Below, in pieces: positions 19,067-29,363 of a stretch of DNA of 45,658 bases. This stretch comes from an uncultured Clostridia bacterium. GTDB lineage: Bacteria > Bacillota > Clostridia > Christensenellales > UBA1242. Below the pieces are notes generated by a model. It was not told the origin of the DNA and searched no databases. It saw nothing but the letters and a program-made list of their open reading frames with translations. The DNA lies in the NCBI GenBank assembly GCA_947626155.1, contig CANQRC010000004.1, positions 1 through 45,658 of the forward strand. Direction: 5' to 3'. Position 1 is the stretch's first letter. Each line of letters begins with the position of its first letter. A program made the translations under genes and the position numbers.

Positions 19067-19735
19067 TTACTCACTTTTTGTTAAAATTGAGCCATCTTCT
19101 GTGGAAATTATCACCGAATAATCTTTGCCGTCCGTGTTGAAAATTGTGAAGCACCAATAGGTTTCTTCAAGCCCATTTTGCCTCTTGTCAATCACTCTCA
19201 AATAGCACTCGCCATTTAGATTTGTAAACTTTTTCTTCTCCAAAATTTTTGCTTCAAGTTCTTTGCACGCAATTTCCACCGCCTTTTTGCTGTCAATTTT
19301 AAAGTCGTTTGAAATTGGATAAAGTGCCACTTCCTGCCCCTCAAACTTTGCCGAAATTTTCTCCTGCCCCGTCAATTTTTTTTCCAAATCAAGCATATAT
19401 GCGCCGTTGTTCAAGTTAAGCAAAATTTCAAGTTCCTGCTCGTTGTCATCAACAGAAAGGGTCAATTTTTTCAGTTCATCTGCGCTCTTTCTCGTTGGCT
19501 TCAAGGTCAAAAGACAAAAGTCCACATTGTCACCACTTTTGCCGTCAACTTTATACTCGTTTTCCCTCTGCCCATAAGCAATTGAAATTGCAAAGTCCTC
19601 ATTCTCGCCGTAGTAATAAACCTGTGTCACCTCAGACATATTCTCCCGCACAAGTTTAAGCGTGTCAATCCCACACCCAAAACACATCACCGTCACCGCC
19701 GCAAGCAAACACCCCAAAAATATTTTCTTTTTCAT
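19067..19735 (-). CDS. Hypothetical lipoprotein
   Basis: MKKKIFLGCLLAAVTVMCFGC lipobox-like signal; C-terminal segment resembles PepSY-like domains (IISTEDGSILTKSE). Start trimmed to 19735. Confidence 0.7.
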   Translation of the reverse strand: MKKKIFLGCLLAAVTVMCFGCGIDTLKLVRENMSEVTQVYYYGENEDFAISIAYGQRENEYKVDGKSGDNVDFCLLTLKPTRKSADELKKLTLSVDDNEQELEILLNLNNGAYMLDLEKKLTGQEKISAKFEGQEVALYPISNDFKIDSKKAVEIACKELEAKILEKKKFTNLNGECYLRVIDKRQNGLEETYWCFTIFNTDGKDYSVIISTEDGSILTKSE

Positions 19736-19830
19736 ATCACCTCCTAAAATTCTTGGACAATATAACAATATGTTTGTTTTTTCTCAAAAATGTGATAAAA
19801 TAAGACAACAAGACTTTTTAGGAGAAAAAG

Positions 19831-20751
19831 ATGAAAACACTAAATTTTTATTTTAAAGATTGCGTAAAAAATGGATATGTTATTGGCGCTTACAACTTCA
19901 ACAATTTGGAAACGCTAAAAGGGATTTGCCTAGGCTGTAAAAAGACAAGTTCGCCAGCAATAGTTGCGCTGAGCGAGGGTGCATTTTCTTATCTTGGCGA
20001 GAATTTTATCAAAAACACCTTTGAAAGCGCAAAAAAAGAGTATAAAATTCCACTTTTTTTGCATTTAGACCACGGAAAAAGTTTTGAAATGTGCAAAAAA
20101 GCCGTTGACCTCGGCTTTGACAGCGTAATGATTGATGCCAGCGCCTTGCCATTTGAAGAAAATGTGAAACTGACAAAAAAAGTTGTTGCTTATGCTCACA
20201 AAAAAGGCGTTTTGGTTGAGGCGGAACTTGGAGTTCTCTCCGGCGTTGAGGACAATGTCAGCGCCCAAGCCGACCACTTCACAAACCCTCAAAAGGCAAA
20301 AGAATTTGTTGAGAAAACTGGTTGTGACACCCTGGCGGTTTCCATTGGCACAAGCCATGGTGCTTATAAATATAAGGGCGAACAAAAAATTCACTTTGAT
20401 GTCCTCAAAAAAATTGAGGCAGAAATTCCAAACACCCCACTTGTCCTGCACGGCGCATCCAGCGTTCCACAAGAATATGTTGAAACAATAAACAAGTTTG
20501 GCGGAAGCATCAAGGGCGCAAACGGAACAAACGAAAGCACCCTCAAAAAACTTGCCACAAAACATCATATTTACAAAATCAACACTGACACGGATATTCG
20601 CCTCTGCTATATGGCAGCCTTGCGAAAATTTTTGTGTGAGCAGCCCGAAGTTTTTGACCCAAGAGTGCCAAATGGCAAGATAATTGAAGAAATTTCAAAA
20701 TTGGTTGAGCATAAAAATAAAAAAGTTTTTATGTGTGAAAACAAAAAATAG
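19831..20751 (+). CDS. fba: Class II fructose-bisphosphate aldolase family protein
   Basis: GAYNFNNLETLKGI, HLDHGKSFEMCKKAVDLGFDSVMIDASALPFEENVKLTKKVVAYAHKKGVLVEAELG, SIGTSHGAYK; RBS AGGAG. Confidence 0.9.
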   Translation: MKTLNFYFKDCVKNGYVIGAYNFNNLETLKGICLGCKKTSSPAIVALSEGAFSYLGENFIKNTFESAKKEYKIPLFLHLDHGKSFEMCKKAVDLGFDSVMIDASALPFEENVKLTKKVVAYAHKKGVLVEAELGVLSGVEDNVSAQADHFTNPQKAKEFVEKTGCDTLAVSIGTSHGAYKYKGEQKIHFDVLKKIEAEIPNTPLVLHGASSVPQEYVETINKFGGSIKGANGTNESTLKKLATKHHIYKINTDTDIRLCYMAALRKFLCEQPEVFDPRVPNGKIIEEISKLVEHKNKKVFMCENKK

Positions 20752-20782
20752 CACCAAAAATGCTATTTTTTTTAATTTTTCT
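20752..20782 (+). terminator. Intrinsic terminator after the aldolase gene
   Basis: AAAAATAGCACCAAAAATGCTATTTTTTTT. Confidence 0.7.
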
Positions 20783-20848
20783 ATTTTTTTTGCTATTTTT
20801 AAGGATTTTTTTGTGATTTTTAATTATTTTCCATTATTTTTGCCATTT

Positions 20849-21646
20849 TTATTTTTTATCATTTTTTATTTTAAACAAAGTTGTTGGCTCGGTGAGGGCA
20901 ACATCAATCCTAAAACCCTCGCCTTCATTGAAGCCGTGAGATGAGAGAATTTTTGTTATGTAATTGAATGCAAATTCGGGCGAATTGTTTTCTTTGCTCA
21001 AATGCGCAAGCACAATTTGTCGTGTGCCAGAAGTGACAAGTTTTTCAATCATCTGCTCACTTGCATCGTTGGACAAGTGTCCATTTTTGCCCGCAATTCT
21101 CATTCTAAGGCTGAGCGGATATTTTTCGCAGTTTCTCAGCATGGAAATGTCGTGGTTTGCCTCCAAATAAACAAGTTGGCTGCCCTTTATTTTGTTGTAA
21201 ATTTCGTCAGTCGTGTGGCCCAAATCGGTGACAATGCTTATTTTTTTATCATCCTCAGAAATGGAAAATCCAAAACATTTCACATCGTGTGGAACTTCAA
21301 CCGGGTCAATCACCAAATCTTTAATTGCAAAGGCATCTGTGAAAATTTTCCTGTTTTTTTCGCTAACTTTTTCAAGCTTGTCGCCCAAGCCACTTGCCCA
21401 AACTTTATTGTGCGCATAGACGGGGATGTCATATTTTTTGCTGAAATTGTTTATGCCCTTAATGTGGTCTGTATGCTCGTGAGTAACAACAATTCCGTCA
21501 AGCTGTCCGCCGCCAATTCCAAGAAGTGAAAGCCTGTTTTCGGTTTCTTTGCATGAAAGACCATCATCCACAATAATTCGTGCATTTTCGCTTTCAATAT
21601 AAGTCAAATTGCCGTCACTTCCCGACGAAAGATTGATAACTCTCAT
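20849..21646 (-). CDS. walJ: MBL-fold metallohydrolase, WalJ/YycJ-like
   Basis: MRVINLSSGSDGNLTYIESENARIIVDDGLS, metal motif THEHTDH, TDLGHTTDE, EANHD. Confidence 0.85.
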   Translation of the reverse strand: MRVINLSSGSDGNLTYIESENARIIVDDGLSCKETENRLSLLGIGGGQLDGIVVTHEHTDHIKGINNFSKKYDIPVYAHNKVWASGLGDKLEKVSEKNRKIFTDAFAIKDLVIDPVEVPHDVKCFGFSISEDDKKISIVTDLGHTTDEIYNKIKGSQLVYLEANHDISMLRNCEKYPLSLRMRIAGKNGHLSNDASEQMIEKLVTSGTRQIVLAHLSKENNSPEFAFNYITKILSSHGFNEGEGFRIDVALTEPTTLFKIKNDKK

Positions 21647-21690
21647 ACAAGTATTCTAACAAATTAACGCGTTTTTGTCAATAACAGGCG

Positions 21691-24513
21691 CTATTTTTGC
21701 GCGTCCAAAATCTTTTTTAAAAACTGTCCGGTGTAACTTTTCTTGTTTTTCGCAATTTCTTCTGGCGTGCCTGTGGCAACAATTGTTCCGCCCTCGTCGC
21801 CGCCCTCTGGCCCCATGTCTATAATGTAGTCGGCGCACTTTATCACATCAAGATTATGCTCAATCACAACAACTGAGTTCCCCTTGCCAATCAACCTTTG
21901 CAAAATTTTGATAAGTTTTCTAACATCATAAGAGTGCAGTCCCGTGGTTGGCTCGTCAAGAATATACATGGTTTTGCCGGTGTCCTTTCTTGAAAGTTCG
22001 GTTGCAAGTTTAACACGTTGCGCCTCGCCGCCCGAAAGCGTTGTTGCCGGCTGCCCAAGTTTGATGTATGAAAGCCCAACATCATAAAGCGCCTGCATTT
22101 TGCTCTTTATGGTTGGAATATTCTCAAAGAATTTCAGCGCCTCCTCCACGGTCATGTCCAAAACGTCGCTGATTGTTTTGCCCTTGTATTTTACTTCAAG
22201 CGTTTCTCGGTTGTAGCGCTTGCCCTTGCACACTTCACAAGGCACAGTTATGTCTGGCAAGAAATACATTTCAATTTCTTTCACGCCTGCGCCCTCACAG
22301 GTCTCGCATCTTCCGCCGCGAACATTAAACGAAAATCTGCCCGGCCCAAAGCCTCTCGCCTTCGCATCTGGGGTTGAAGCAAACAAATCTCTTATCGCGT
22401 TGAAAACGCCGGTGTAGGTGGCAGGATTAGAACGTGGCGTTCTGCCAATAGGCGCCTGGTCTATGCTGATAACTTTGTCCAAAACTTCGGCATTTTTTAT
22501 CTCTTTAAACTTTCCAAGTTCCAACTTGCTGTTGTTTAAGAGGTTTGAAAGATAAGGATAAAGCACGCCATTTATAAGGCTGCTCTTTCCGCCTCCCGAA
22601 ACGCCGGTGACAAGCGTCAAGATGCCCGTTGGAATCTTGACATCAATGTTTTTGAGGTTGTTTTCATTTGCCCCAATAATTTCAATGAAATCCTTTGGCT
22701 TTTGCCTTGTAGCAGGAATTTCAATCTTCTCGTCGCCACGCAAAAACGCTGCCGTGATTGACTTTTTGTTCTTCATCACCTGCTCAACCGTGCCTGCGGC
22801 AACAATTTCGCCACCATGAACCCCGGCAAGCGGCCCAACGTCCACCAAATAATCCGCGGCGCGCATGGTATCCTCATCATGCTCCACAACAATAAGCGTA
22901 TTTCCAAGCGACTGCAACTTTTTAAGCGTATTTAGAAGTTTTTCATTGTCGCGCTGATGCAGCCCAATTGATGGCTCGTCCAAAATGTAAAGCACGCCCA
23001 CAAGCCCGCTTCCAATTTGGGTTGCAAGTCTTATTCTTTGCGCCTCGCCACCCGAAAGTGTCTCCGCCGAACGGCTTAAAGTGAGATAAGAAAGCCCCAC
23101 GTCCTGCAAGAAATAAAGCCTTGAGAGGACTTCTTTCAAAATTGGCTCGGCAATTTGCGCCTTAGTCTTAGAAAGCTCAAGATTTTCAAAAAGAGGAATC
23201 AAATTTTTGACACTTTTTGAACAATAGTCGTCAATGTCCAACCTGTTAATCTTCACCGAAAGTGCCGCCTCGTTCAGCCTTTTTCCGTGGCAAACGGAAC
23301 AGGTCTGCTCATGCATAAATCTTCCAATTTCAAATCTCACAAACTCGCTGTTCGTCTCTTTATATCTTCTTCTAAGATTGTTGATGATGCCCTCAAAATT
23401 AACTTCCACCTTATGTCTGCCAAATTTGTTGTCAACATCCACCAAAATCTTCTCGTCGCCCGTGCCGTAAAGCAAAATTTTAAGTTTTTCTTTTGGAAGT
23501 TTGTTTACTGGCTTGTCTAAATCTATGCCATACTGCTTTGAAAGCGCAACGAAATAACTTTTTGCCATGGAGCCGTCTTCCATTCGCCAGCCCGTGTTGT
23601 TGAAAGCGCCGCCATTAATTGAAAGGTCGGCGTTCTTCAAAACCAAGCCCTCGTCAATGTCCAAAATGTAGCCAAGGCCGGTGCAGTTTGGGCAAGACCC
23701 ATAAGGCGCGTTGAAAGAGAAGATTCTTGGGCTGATTTCTTCAAGCGTCCAGCCGCACTCTGGGCAGGCGTAATTTGTGGAATAGGTCTCGCTCTTTTCG
23801 TCAGTTTCAACCACAACCAGCCCGTCGGCAAGTTTAAGCGCCGTCTCCAAACTTCCAGAAAGGCGCGTGTCCTTGCCCTCTTTGAGGACAATTCTGTCCA
23901 CCACAACGCTTATGTTGTGCTTGATGTTTTTGTCAAGCGTGATTGTCTCATCAAGTGTGAAAATGTTGCCGTCCACCTCAACCCTAACATAGCCGCTTCG
24001 TTTGAGGCTATCAAAAAGTTTTTCGTGACGTCCCTTTTGCCCGCGAATGACAGGCGCAAGAATGGTGATTTTTGTGCCTTCGCCCAAAAGTTTTATGTCG
24101 TCAACAATTTGGTCAATTGACTGCTGTTTCACCTCACGGTGGCAGTGCGGACAATAAGGCGTTCCCACCCTCGCAAACAAAAGCCTGAGATAGTCATAAA
24201 TCTCGGTCACCGTTCCAACCGTTGACCTAGGGTTTCGGTTCGTGGTTTTTTGGTCAATTGAAATTGCGGGAGAAAGCCCCTCAATAACTTCCACATCCGG
24301 CTTTTGCGCAGCGCCCAAAAATTGGCGTGCATAAGAAGAAAGGCTTTCAATATATCTTCTCTGCCCCTCCGCAAAAATAGTGCCAAAGGCAAGCGAGGAC
24401 TTTCCCGAGCCGCTCACCCCCGTAAAAACAATAAACTTATCTCTTGGCAAAGTCAAACTTACATTTTTTAGGTTGTTTTCCTTTGCGCCCTTAATCACAA
24501 TTTCATTTTTCAT
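21691..24513 (-). CDS. uvrA: Excinuclease ABC subunit A
   Basis: 940 aa; [54 protein letters not shown], zinc motifs CxxC. Confidence 0.98.
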   Translation of the reverse strand: MKNEIVIKGAKENNLKNVSLTLPRDKFIVFTGVSGSGKSSLAFGTIFAEGQRRYIESLSSYARQFLGAAQKPDVEVIEGLSPAISIDQKTTNRNPRSTVGTVTEIYDYLRLLFARVGTPYCPHCHREVKQQSIDQIVDDIKLLGEGTKITILAPVIRGQKGRHEKLFDSLKRSGYVRVEVDGNIFTLDETITLDKNIKHNISVVVDRIVLKEGKDTRLSGSLETALKLADGLVVVETDEKSETYSTNYACPECGWTLEEISPRIFSFNAPYGSCPNCTGLGYILDIDEGLVLKNADLSINGGAFNNTGWRMEDGSMAKSYFVALSKQYGIDLDKPVNKLPKEKLKILLYGTGDEKILVDVDNKFGRHKVEVNFEGIINNLRRRYKETNSEFVRFEIGRFMHEQTCSVCHGKRLNEAALSVKINRLDIDDYCSKSVKNLIPLFENLELSKTKAQIAEPILKEVLSRLYFLQDVGLSYLTLSRSAETLSGGEAQRIRLATQIGSGLVGVLYILDEPSIGLHQRDNEKLLNTLKKLQSLGNTLIVVEHDEDTMRAADYLVDVGPLAGVHGGEIVAAGTVEQVMKNKKSITAAFLRGDEKIEIPATRQKPKDFIEIIGANENNLKNIDVKIPTGILTLVTGVSGGGKSSLINGVLYPYLSNLLNNSKLELGKFKEIKNAEVLDKVISIDQAPIGRTPRSNPATYTGVFNAIRDLFASTPDAKARGFGPGRFSFNVRGGRCETCEGAGVKEIEMYFLPDITVPCEVCKGKRYNRETLEVKYKGKTISDVLDMTVEEALKFFENIPTIKSKMQALYDVGLSYIKLGQPATTLSGGEAQRVKLATELSRKDTGKTMYILDEPTTGLHSYDVRKLIKILQRLIGKGNSVVVIEHNLDVIKCADYIIDMGPEGGDEGGTIVATGTPEEIAKNKKSYTGQFLKKILDAQK

Positions 24514-24567
24514 TTCTTTTGCCTCTTAAAATTATATCACATTTTAAACAATCTTAAAAGAAAATAT

Positions 24568-24595
24568 CAAAAAAAGCAACCGAAGTTGCTATTTT
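24568..24595 (-). terminator. Intrinsic terminator with UUCG tetraloop
   Basis: Minus strand AGCAAC-TTCG-GTTGCT-TTTTTT. Confidence 0.75.
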
Positions 24596-25011
24596 GTTTT
24601 TGCTTGACGGTTGTCAATTTTTGAAGCGTTCTTCTCGCCGAAAAGATGAACTTTTGCATCAAGGAAATCACTTGTGTAAAGTTCTAAAATGTCTTCTTTT
24701 GGATATTCAACTTCAACATAATAAGCCGAAGCGCCTTTCAAATCTCTGTTTGAAAGTTGTGCGAAAACAATCTTAGGCGTAACAAGCACATTCCCCTTGT
24801 AGCCACAAGTTGGAACTCGTATTTCAACCTCTTTGATTTTGCTTAAACCTTTTGCAACACAAACAGGAACTTCCTTTCTGTAGTCGTCGTCAGCCGGCGT
24901 TAAAGTTGTATAACACAACTTTCCAAAAAAGCCTTTTTTGACAAGTGGTCTGACTTTTTTATTCAATTCTTCAATTTGTGCATCGCTTCTATTATAATTT
25001 ATAGTAAACAT
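24589..25011 (-). CDS. Hypothetical protein (140 aa) between uvrB and uvrA
   Basis: ORF with RBS (TGGAGGCAAAATG) and strong promoter; no family recognised. Confidence 0.75.
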   Translation of the reverse strand: MFTINYNRSDAQIEELNKKVRPLVKKGFFGKLCYTTLTPADDDYRKEVPVCVAKGLSKIKEVEIRVPTCGYKGNVLVTPKIVFAQLSNRDLKGASAYYVEVEYPKEDILELYTSDFLDAKVHLFGEKNASKIDNRQAKTK

Positions 25012-25035
25012 TTTGCCTCCAGTTTTATGGCTTTT

Positions 25036-25064
25036 ATTATAACAAATAAGTGTGTCAAAGTCAA
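25036..25064 (-). promoter_or_regulatory. Putative sigma-A promoter for the 140-aa ORF
   Basis: Minus strand TTGACT-N17-TATAAT. Confidence 0.7.
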
Positions 25065-25086
25065 GACCAAAAAGAAAAAAATTTGT

Positions 25087-27054
25087 CTAAATTTCGTCTT
25101 TTTTCCCAAGGCGTTTTTTAAGCGTGGCAATTTTATTTCTAAGTTCAATTGCGCGCTCAAAATCAAGTTGAGATGAGGCAATTTTCATCATGGAAGTCAG
25201 GCGGTCAATCTCTTTTGGAATGTCCTTTTTGGAGATTGAATTGTCTCCAACTTTCTTGGCAATGTCAAGCGTGTTCTTAATCTCTTTTATGATTGTTTTT
25301 GGAGTAATGTTGTGCGCCTTGTTATATTCTTCTTGCAATTTTCGCCTTCGCTCTGTCTCGTCAATAGCCCGCCTCATGCTGTCGGTTATTGTGTCGGCAA
25401 ACATAATCACCCTGCCGTTTTCATTTCTTGCCGCGCGGCCAATTGTTTGAATCAGCGCCCCCTCGCTTCTTAGGAAGCCCTCTTTGTCGGCGTCGAGGAT
25501 GCATACAAGTTCCACTTCTGGCATATCAAGCCCCTCACGCAGCAAGTTTATTCCCACGAGGATGTCAAATTCGCCCTGCCTGAGGCCGTTTATGATGTCA
25601 ACACGCTCCAGCGTGTCAATTTCGCTGTGGAGATATTTCACCTTGAAGTGCCTGTCGCCAAGATAAGTGGTCAAACTTTCAGCCATTTTCTTTGTCAAAG
25701 TGGTAACAAGCACGCGCGCGTTGCGTTCAATTGCCTTTTTGCACTCCAACATAAGCTCTTCAACCTGATTTTTTATTGGGCGAACCTCAATTTTAGGGTC
25801 AAGCAGCCCTGTTGGGCGAATAACTTGCTCCACGACTTGCCCTGCCTTGTCAAGTTCATATTTCGACGGCGTGGCAGAAACATAAATTGTCTGCTTTAAC
25901 TTCTTCTCAAACTCTTCAAATTTAAGCGGCCTATTGTCTTTTGCCGCCTCCAAGCGGAAGCCGTAGTCCACAAGCGAGGCCTTTCGCGCCTTGTCGCCGT
26001 TATACATTGCGCGAATTTGAGGGATTGTCATGTGGCTTTCATCAATAATTGTCAAAAAGTCCTTTGGAAAGTAGTCAATAAGCGTGTATGGCGCTTCGCC
26101 CGGCTTTCTGCCGTCAAAATAGCGCGAATAGTTTTCAATTCCGCTGCAATAGCCCACTTCTTTCATCATCTCAATGTCATAAGCAACGCGCTGCCCAATC
26201 CTCTCCGCTTCAAGAGGCTTGCCGTGCGCCTCAAAGTCCCTAATCGCCTTTTCGCGGTCAATGGAAATTTGCTCAATGGCGTTTTGAAGTGTGTTCGAGC
26301 CGACTGCGTAGTGCGTTGCAGGGTAAATTGCAACAAAACTCACTTCGTTCAGCAAGTTGCCGCTCACAGGGTCAAATTCATAAATTTTTTCAATTTCGTC
26401 GCCAAAAAATCTGACTTTAATTGCCATTTCGCTTGTGTTGGCAGGAAAAATGTCCACAACATCCCCGTTCACCCTAAAAGTTGTGCGCTTAAAGTCAATG
26501 TCGTTTCGCGTGTATTGAATTGCAATAAGGTGGCTTATAAGTTCGTCGCGGTCAAACTCCTCGCCCTCGCGAAGGGCAATGTGCAAATTGTGATATTCTT
26601 CAGGGCTGCCCAGGCCATAAATGCAAGAAACTGACGCAACAACAATTGTGTCCTTTCTTTCAAGCAAAGAAGATGTGGCAGAGGAGCGGAGTTTATCAAT
26701 GTCCTCATTCACTGCCATGTCTTTTTCAATGTAGGTGTCGGTAGAGACAATGTATGCCTCTGGCTGATAATAATCATAATAAGAAACAAAATATTCCACG
26801 CGGTTGTTTGGGAAAAACTCGCGGAACTCGTTGCAAAGTTGCGCCGCCAAGGTCTTGTTGTGGGCAATAACAAGTGTAGGCTTGTTCACTTTTGCAATTA
26901 TGTTTGCCATGGTGAAAGTTTTGCCCGAACCCGTAACGCCCAAAAGCACTTGGTCCTTCAGCCCGTCCTCAATCCCCTCAACCAACTTTTCAATTGCCTG
27001 AGGCTGGTCGCCCGCCGGCTTATATTTTGACTGCAAATCAAATTTCTCTTCCAT
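25087..27054 (-). CDS. uvrB: Excinuclease ABC subunit B
   Basis: [81 protein letters not shown]-terminal UVR motif. Start trimmed to MEEKFDLQ at 27054. Confidence 0.98.
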   Translation of the reverse strand: MEEKFDLQSKYKPAGDQPQAIEKLVEGIEDGLKDQVLLGVTGSGKTFTMANIIAKVNKPTLVIAHNKTLAAQLCNEFREFFPNNRVEYFVSYYDYYQPEAYIVSTDTYIEKDMAVNEDIDKLRSSATSSLLERKDTIVVASVSCIYGLGSPEEYHNLHIALREGEEFDRDELISHLIAIQYTRNDIDFKRTTFRVNGDVVDIFPANTSEMAIKVRFFGDEIEKIYEFDPVSGNLLNEVSFVAIYPATHYAVGSNTLQNAIEQISIDREKAIRDFEAHGKPLEAERIGQRVAYDIEMMKEVGYCSGIENYSRYFDGRKPGEAPYTLIDYFPKDFLTIIDESHMTIPQIRAMYNGDKARKASLVDYGFRLEAAKDNRPLKFEEFEKKLKQTIYVSATPSKYELDKAGQVVEQVIRPTGLLDPKIEVRPIKNQVEELMLECKKAIERNARVLVTTLTKKMAESLTTYLGDRHFKVKYLHSEIDTLERVDIINGLRQGEFDILVGINLLREGLDMPEVELVCILDADKEGFLRSEGALIQTIGRAARNENGRVIMFADTITDSMRRAIDETERRRKLQEEYNKAHNITPKTIIKEIKNTLDIAKKVGDNSISKKDIPKEIDRLTSMMKIASSQLDFERAIELRNKIATLKKRLGKKDEI

Positions 27055-27146
27055 AACCCTTATTTTACCACAAAACTCTCCCATTTACAATAAATTTTAT
27101 AGAATTATAAAACAAAAAAAGATGCTTTCGCTTTATTTGATTGATA

Positions 27147-27200
27147 TGTAGAAGATATGAGGCAAAGCGAGGAAGTGTCCGCGCCTCCGTATCTCCCACC
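27147..27200 (-). repeat. 54-nt structured repeat copy 2 (tRNA-Val acceptor-like ends)
   Basis: Minus strand GGTGGGAGATACGGAGGCGCGGACACTTCCTCGCTTTGCCTCATATCTTCTACA; near-identical to copy 27263..27316. Confidence 0.7.
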
Positions 27201-27235
27201 AAATTCAGCCAAGCTGTTGCAAAGCAAAAACAAAA

Positions 27236-27258
27236 AACACGACTTTCGTCGTGTTTTT
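27236..27258. terminator. Terminator-like hairpin between repeat copies
   Basis: AACACGACTTTCGTCGTGTTTTT. Confidence 0.6.
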
Positions 27259-27262
27259 ATTT

Positions 27263-27316
27263 GGTGGGAGTTATGAGGCAGGGCGAAGAAGTGTCCGCGC
27301 CTCCGTATCTCCCACC
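27263..27316 (-). repeat. 54-nt structured repeat copy 1 (tRNA-Val acceptor-like ends)
   Basis: Minus strand GGTGGGAGATACGGAGGCGCGGACACTTCTTCGCCCTGCCTCATAACTCCCACC. Confidence 0.7.
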
Positions 27317-27352
27317 CCATGCTCCGCATGGCTTGTTTTGTGAAACAAAACA

Positions 27353-27377
27353 AAAAAAAGATGCTTTCGCATCTTTT
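27353..27377 (-). terminator. Intrinsic terminator immediately after tRNA-Val
   Basis: Minus strand AAAAAGATGC-GAAA-GCATCTTTTTTTT. Confidence 0.75.
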
Positions 27378-27453
27378 TGGTGGGAGATATAGGGCTCGAA
27401 CCTATGACCCTCTGCTTGTAAGGCAGGTACTCTACCAACTGAGCTAATCTCCC
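27378..27453 (-). tRNA. tRNA-Val, anticodon TAC, CCA encoded
   Basis: Minus strand GGGAGAT TA GCTC AGTTGGTA GAGT A CCTGC CTTACAA GCAGA GGGTC ATAGG TTCGAGC CCTAT ATCTCCC A CCA; cloverleaf with one C-A mismatch at 27-43. Confidence 0.93.
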
Positions 27454-27522
27454 AGAAGACTTTCTAAGTGTAACACACCCAAAAAGTCTATGTCAACTAA
27501 TTTTCAAAAGTTTTTTAAATTT

Positions 27523-29223
27523 TTATTCAGCCTTTGCAAACCATAATTCAACTGTAGTACCAAAATTCTTAATTGAAATTTGATTTGTTGCCTTATCAAT
27601 TTCATATTGTTTTGCCAATTGTGGGTCTGCATGCATTGCTTCAATCAAATCATTTGCAGTGTTGTCGTCCAATGTAAGATTTGTGATGTCCTCTCCAGCA
27701 ATGCGGATGGCTTTGAATTGCAATTCATTTCTTGTTCCCTTATCAGCGCTGTCATAAACAACCGTATCATTTACCAAGCCAAAGAAGTCTCTAAGGGATG
27801 TTGTTCCAACAAGGTAATTGTTTGTGTGTTTGCCAACTGGTTCTCCATTTTCATGGTAAACATCGCCTACACTAATTGCATCAATAGCATTTTTACATTC
27901 AATAACCCCACTGCCATCAACTCTTATTTTATACTCTGTTTCAAATTCTGCGTTGAAGTTAAGAGTTGCTGTTTCGTGTTTATTTGCATCAATCAAAGCG
28001 TTCAAAGCGGTTGTGAGAGCATCTCCGCTAGATTTAATCAGTTCGCCTTCGCCAGCCTTAATTCCGCTAAATTCATAGAAGAAGTATTCTTTGTCATAAC
28101 TCTCTTCATTGAAGAATGCGTCAAACTTGCTTCCATCTTCAACATCATCTACAGTAAACTGAATTGATTGTCCTTGATATGTTGCGCCTTTTGTTTCAGA
28201 AATTTGAGCGGTGTATGTTACGGCCTCACTCGTTACAAAAACGTCAACGCTGAACACATTTTCAAAATCTTGTGCCGTGAAATCGTTTTCGGCAACAGCT
28301 TGGAAGCTACCGCCAATATATCTGTTAAATTCGCCCCATTTATAGCCCTTTGCAAGTTTGTCATCTACATTTACACCCTTATCTTGCAACAAAGCGTCAA
28401 ATCTTGTTTCGTAAGTGTAGGCCTTTGAACTTTCATCACTCTTAGCAAATCTATCAGTTACAATTGCGGTTTTTCCAGAATTGTTCCTGTCTTCATATTT
28501 ATAATAGTTGACAGTGAACATTTCTTTTGCAGCCCAATCATATGTCAAAGTAACATTTCTATCCTTGCGAGCAAGGTCATTTCCGTTAGCATCTTTAAAC
28601 TCTGCACGAGTATAGTGTCTTGTTAAAATGGCACCCTCACCATTATGCAAACACCATCCATTATCAATGTATCCCGTTGCCTTTGCAGCGTCCAAATGTT
28701 CCAATTCTTGCCCATAAATAAGTGTGCTTTGTGACGTTTCGTGGTCAGTTGGGTCTTTTGTTTCAGTTCTTTGTCCCATGTTGTCATCTGGGTCAACGAC
28801 ATAGTTCCAACTTGCAGTATATTTGATAACTTCAAAAACGGCAATATAAGATTTTCCGTTCTCCATTTTTGCTGTAAGCTTGTTTCCATCAGCCAAGTTG
28901 TCTTGGTCTTTCATTTCGTCTGTGTAAGTCTCACCTTCATACCAGCCTACAAAATCATAGCCAACGCTTGAAGCCTCAAGTGTGATTGTGTCCAAGTGGC
29001 TTTGAGAAATTTGGAAATTATTTCTTGTAACAAGTTCTCCGTTATACTTAACGCCCGCAACGGCATCACTTCCTTCAGCGGCCTTATCGCCAGAGATGAG
29101 GATTGTGATGTTTATTACGGCATCAACAGAGTAATATGCAGCAAAAGCCGTGCCAACAACGGTGAGTGGCAAAAGCACAACCAAAGCGCATATAACCAAG
29201 ATTTTAGATAATGTTCTTGACAT
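27523..29223 (-). CDS. Secreted/surface protein with InlB B-repeat-like (Flg_new-type) modules
   Basis: N-terminal signal MSRTLSKILVICALVVLLPLTVVGTAFAAYYS; GYDFVGWYEGETYTDE module; RBS AGGAGG. Confidence 0.75.
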   Translation of the reverse strand: MSRTLSKILVICALVVLLPLTVVGTAFAAYYSVDAVINITILISGDKAAEGSDAVAGVKYNGELVTRNNFQISQSHLDTITLEASSVGYDFVGWYEGETYTDEMKDQDNLADGNKLTAKMENGKSYIAVFEVIKYTASWNYVVDPDDNMGQRTETKDPTDHETSQSTLIYGQELEHLDAAKATGYIDNGWCLHNGEGAILTRHYTRAEFKDANGNDLARKDRNVTLTYDWAAKEMFTVNYYKYEDRNNSGKTAIVTDRFAKSDESSKAYTYETRFDALLQDKGVNVDDKLAKGYKWGEFNRYIGGSFQAVAENDFTAQDFENVFSVDVFVTSEAVTYTAQISETKGATYQGQSIQFTVDDVEDGSKFDAFFNEESYDKEYFFYEFSGIKAGEGELIKSSGDALTTALNALIDANKHETATLNFNAEFETEYKIRVDGSGVIECKNAIDAISVGDVYHENGEPVGKHTNNYLVGTTSLRDFFGLVNDTVVYDSADKGTRNELQFKAIRIAGEDITNLTLDDNTANDLIEAMHADPQLAKQYEIDKATNQISIKNFGTTVELWFAKAE

Positions 29224-29363
29224 AAAAACCTCCTAATTTGCCCTTATTATAACACATCATTTTCCTTAATTCAATAGCAAAATGAAAATTTTTTGAAAAA
29301 TTTTGAGATTTTTTTGCCAAGATGTCAAAATCAAGCCAAATTTCGCCCCTTTCCAAGGCAAAA

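Noticed and set aside
20065-20568. 167-aa minus-strand ORF opposite the aldolase gene
   Set aside because: Antisense shadow of a well-recognised coding gene.
27105-27392. ORFs 27105-27353 (-) and 27141-27392 (+)
   Set aside because: They lie over the tRNA-associated repeats and terminators; the translated similarity between halves comes from the nucleotide repeat.
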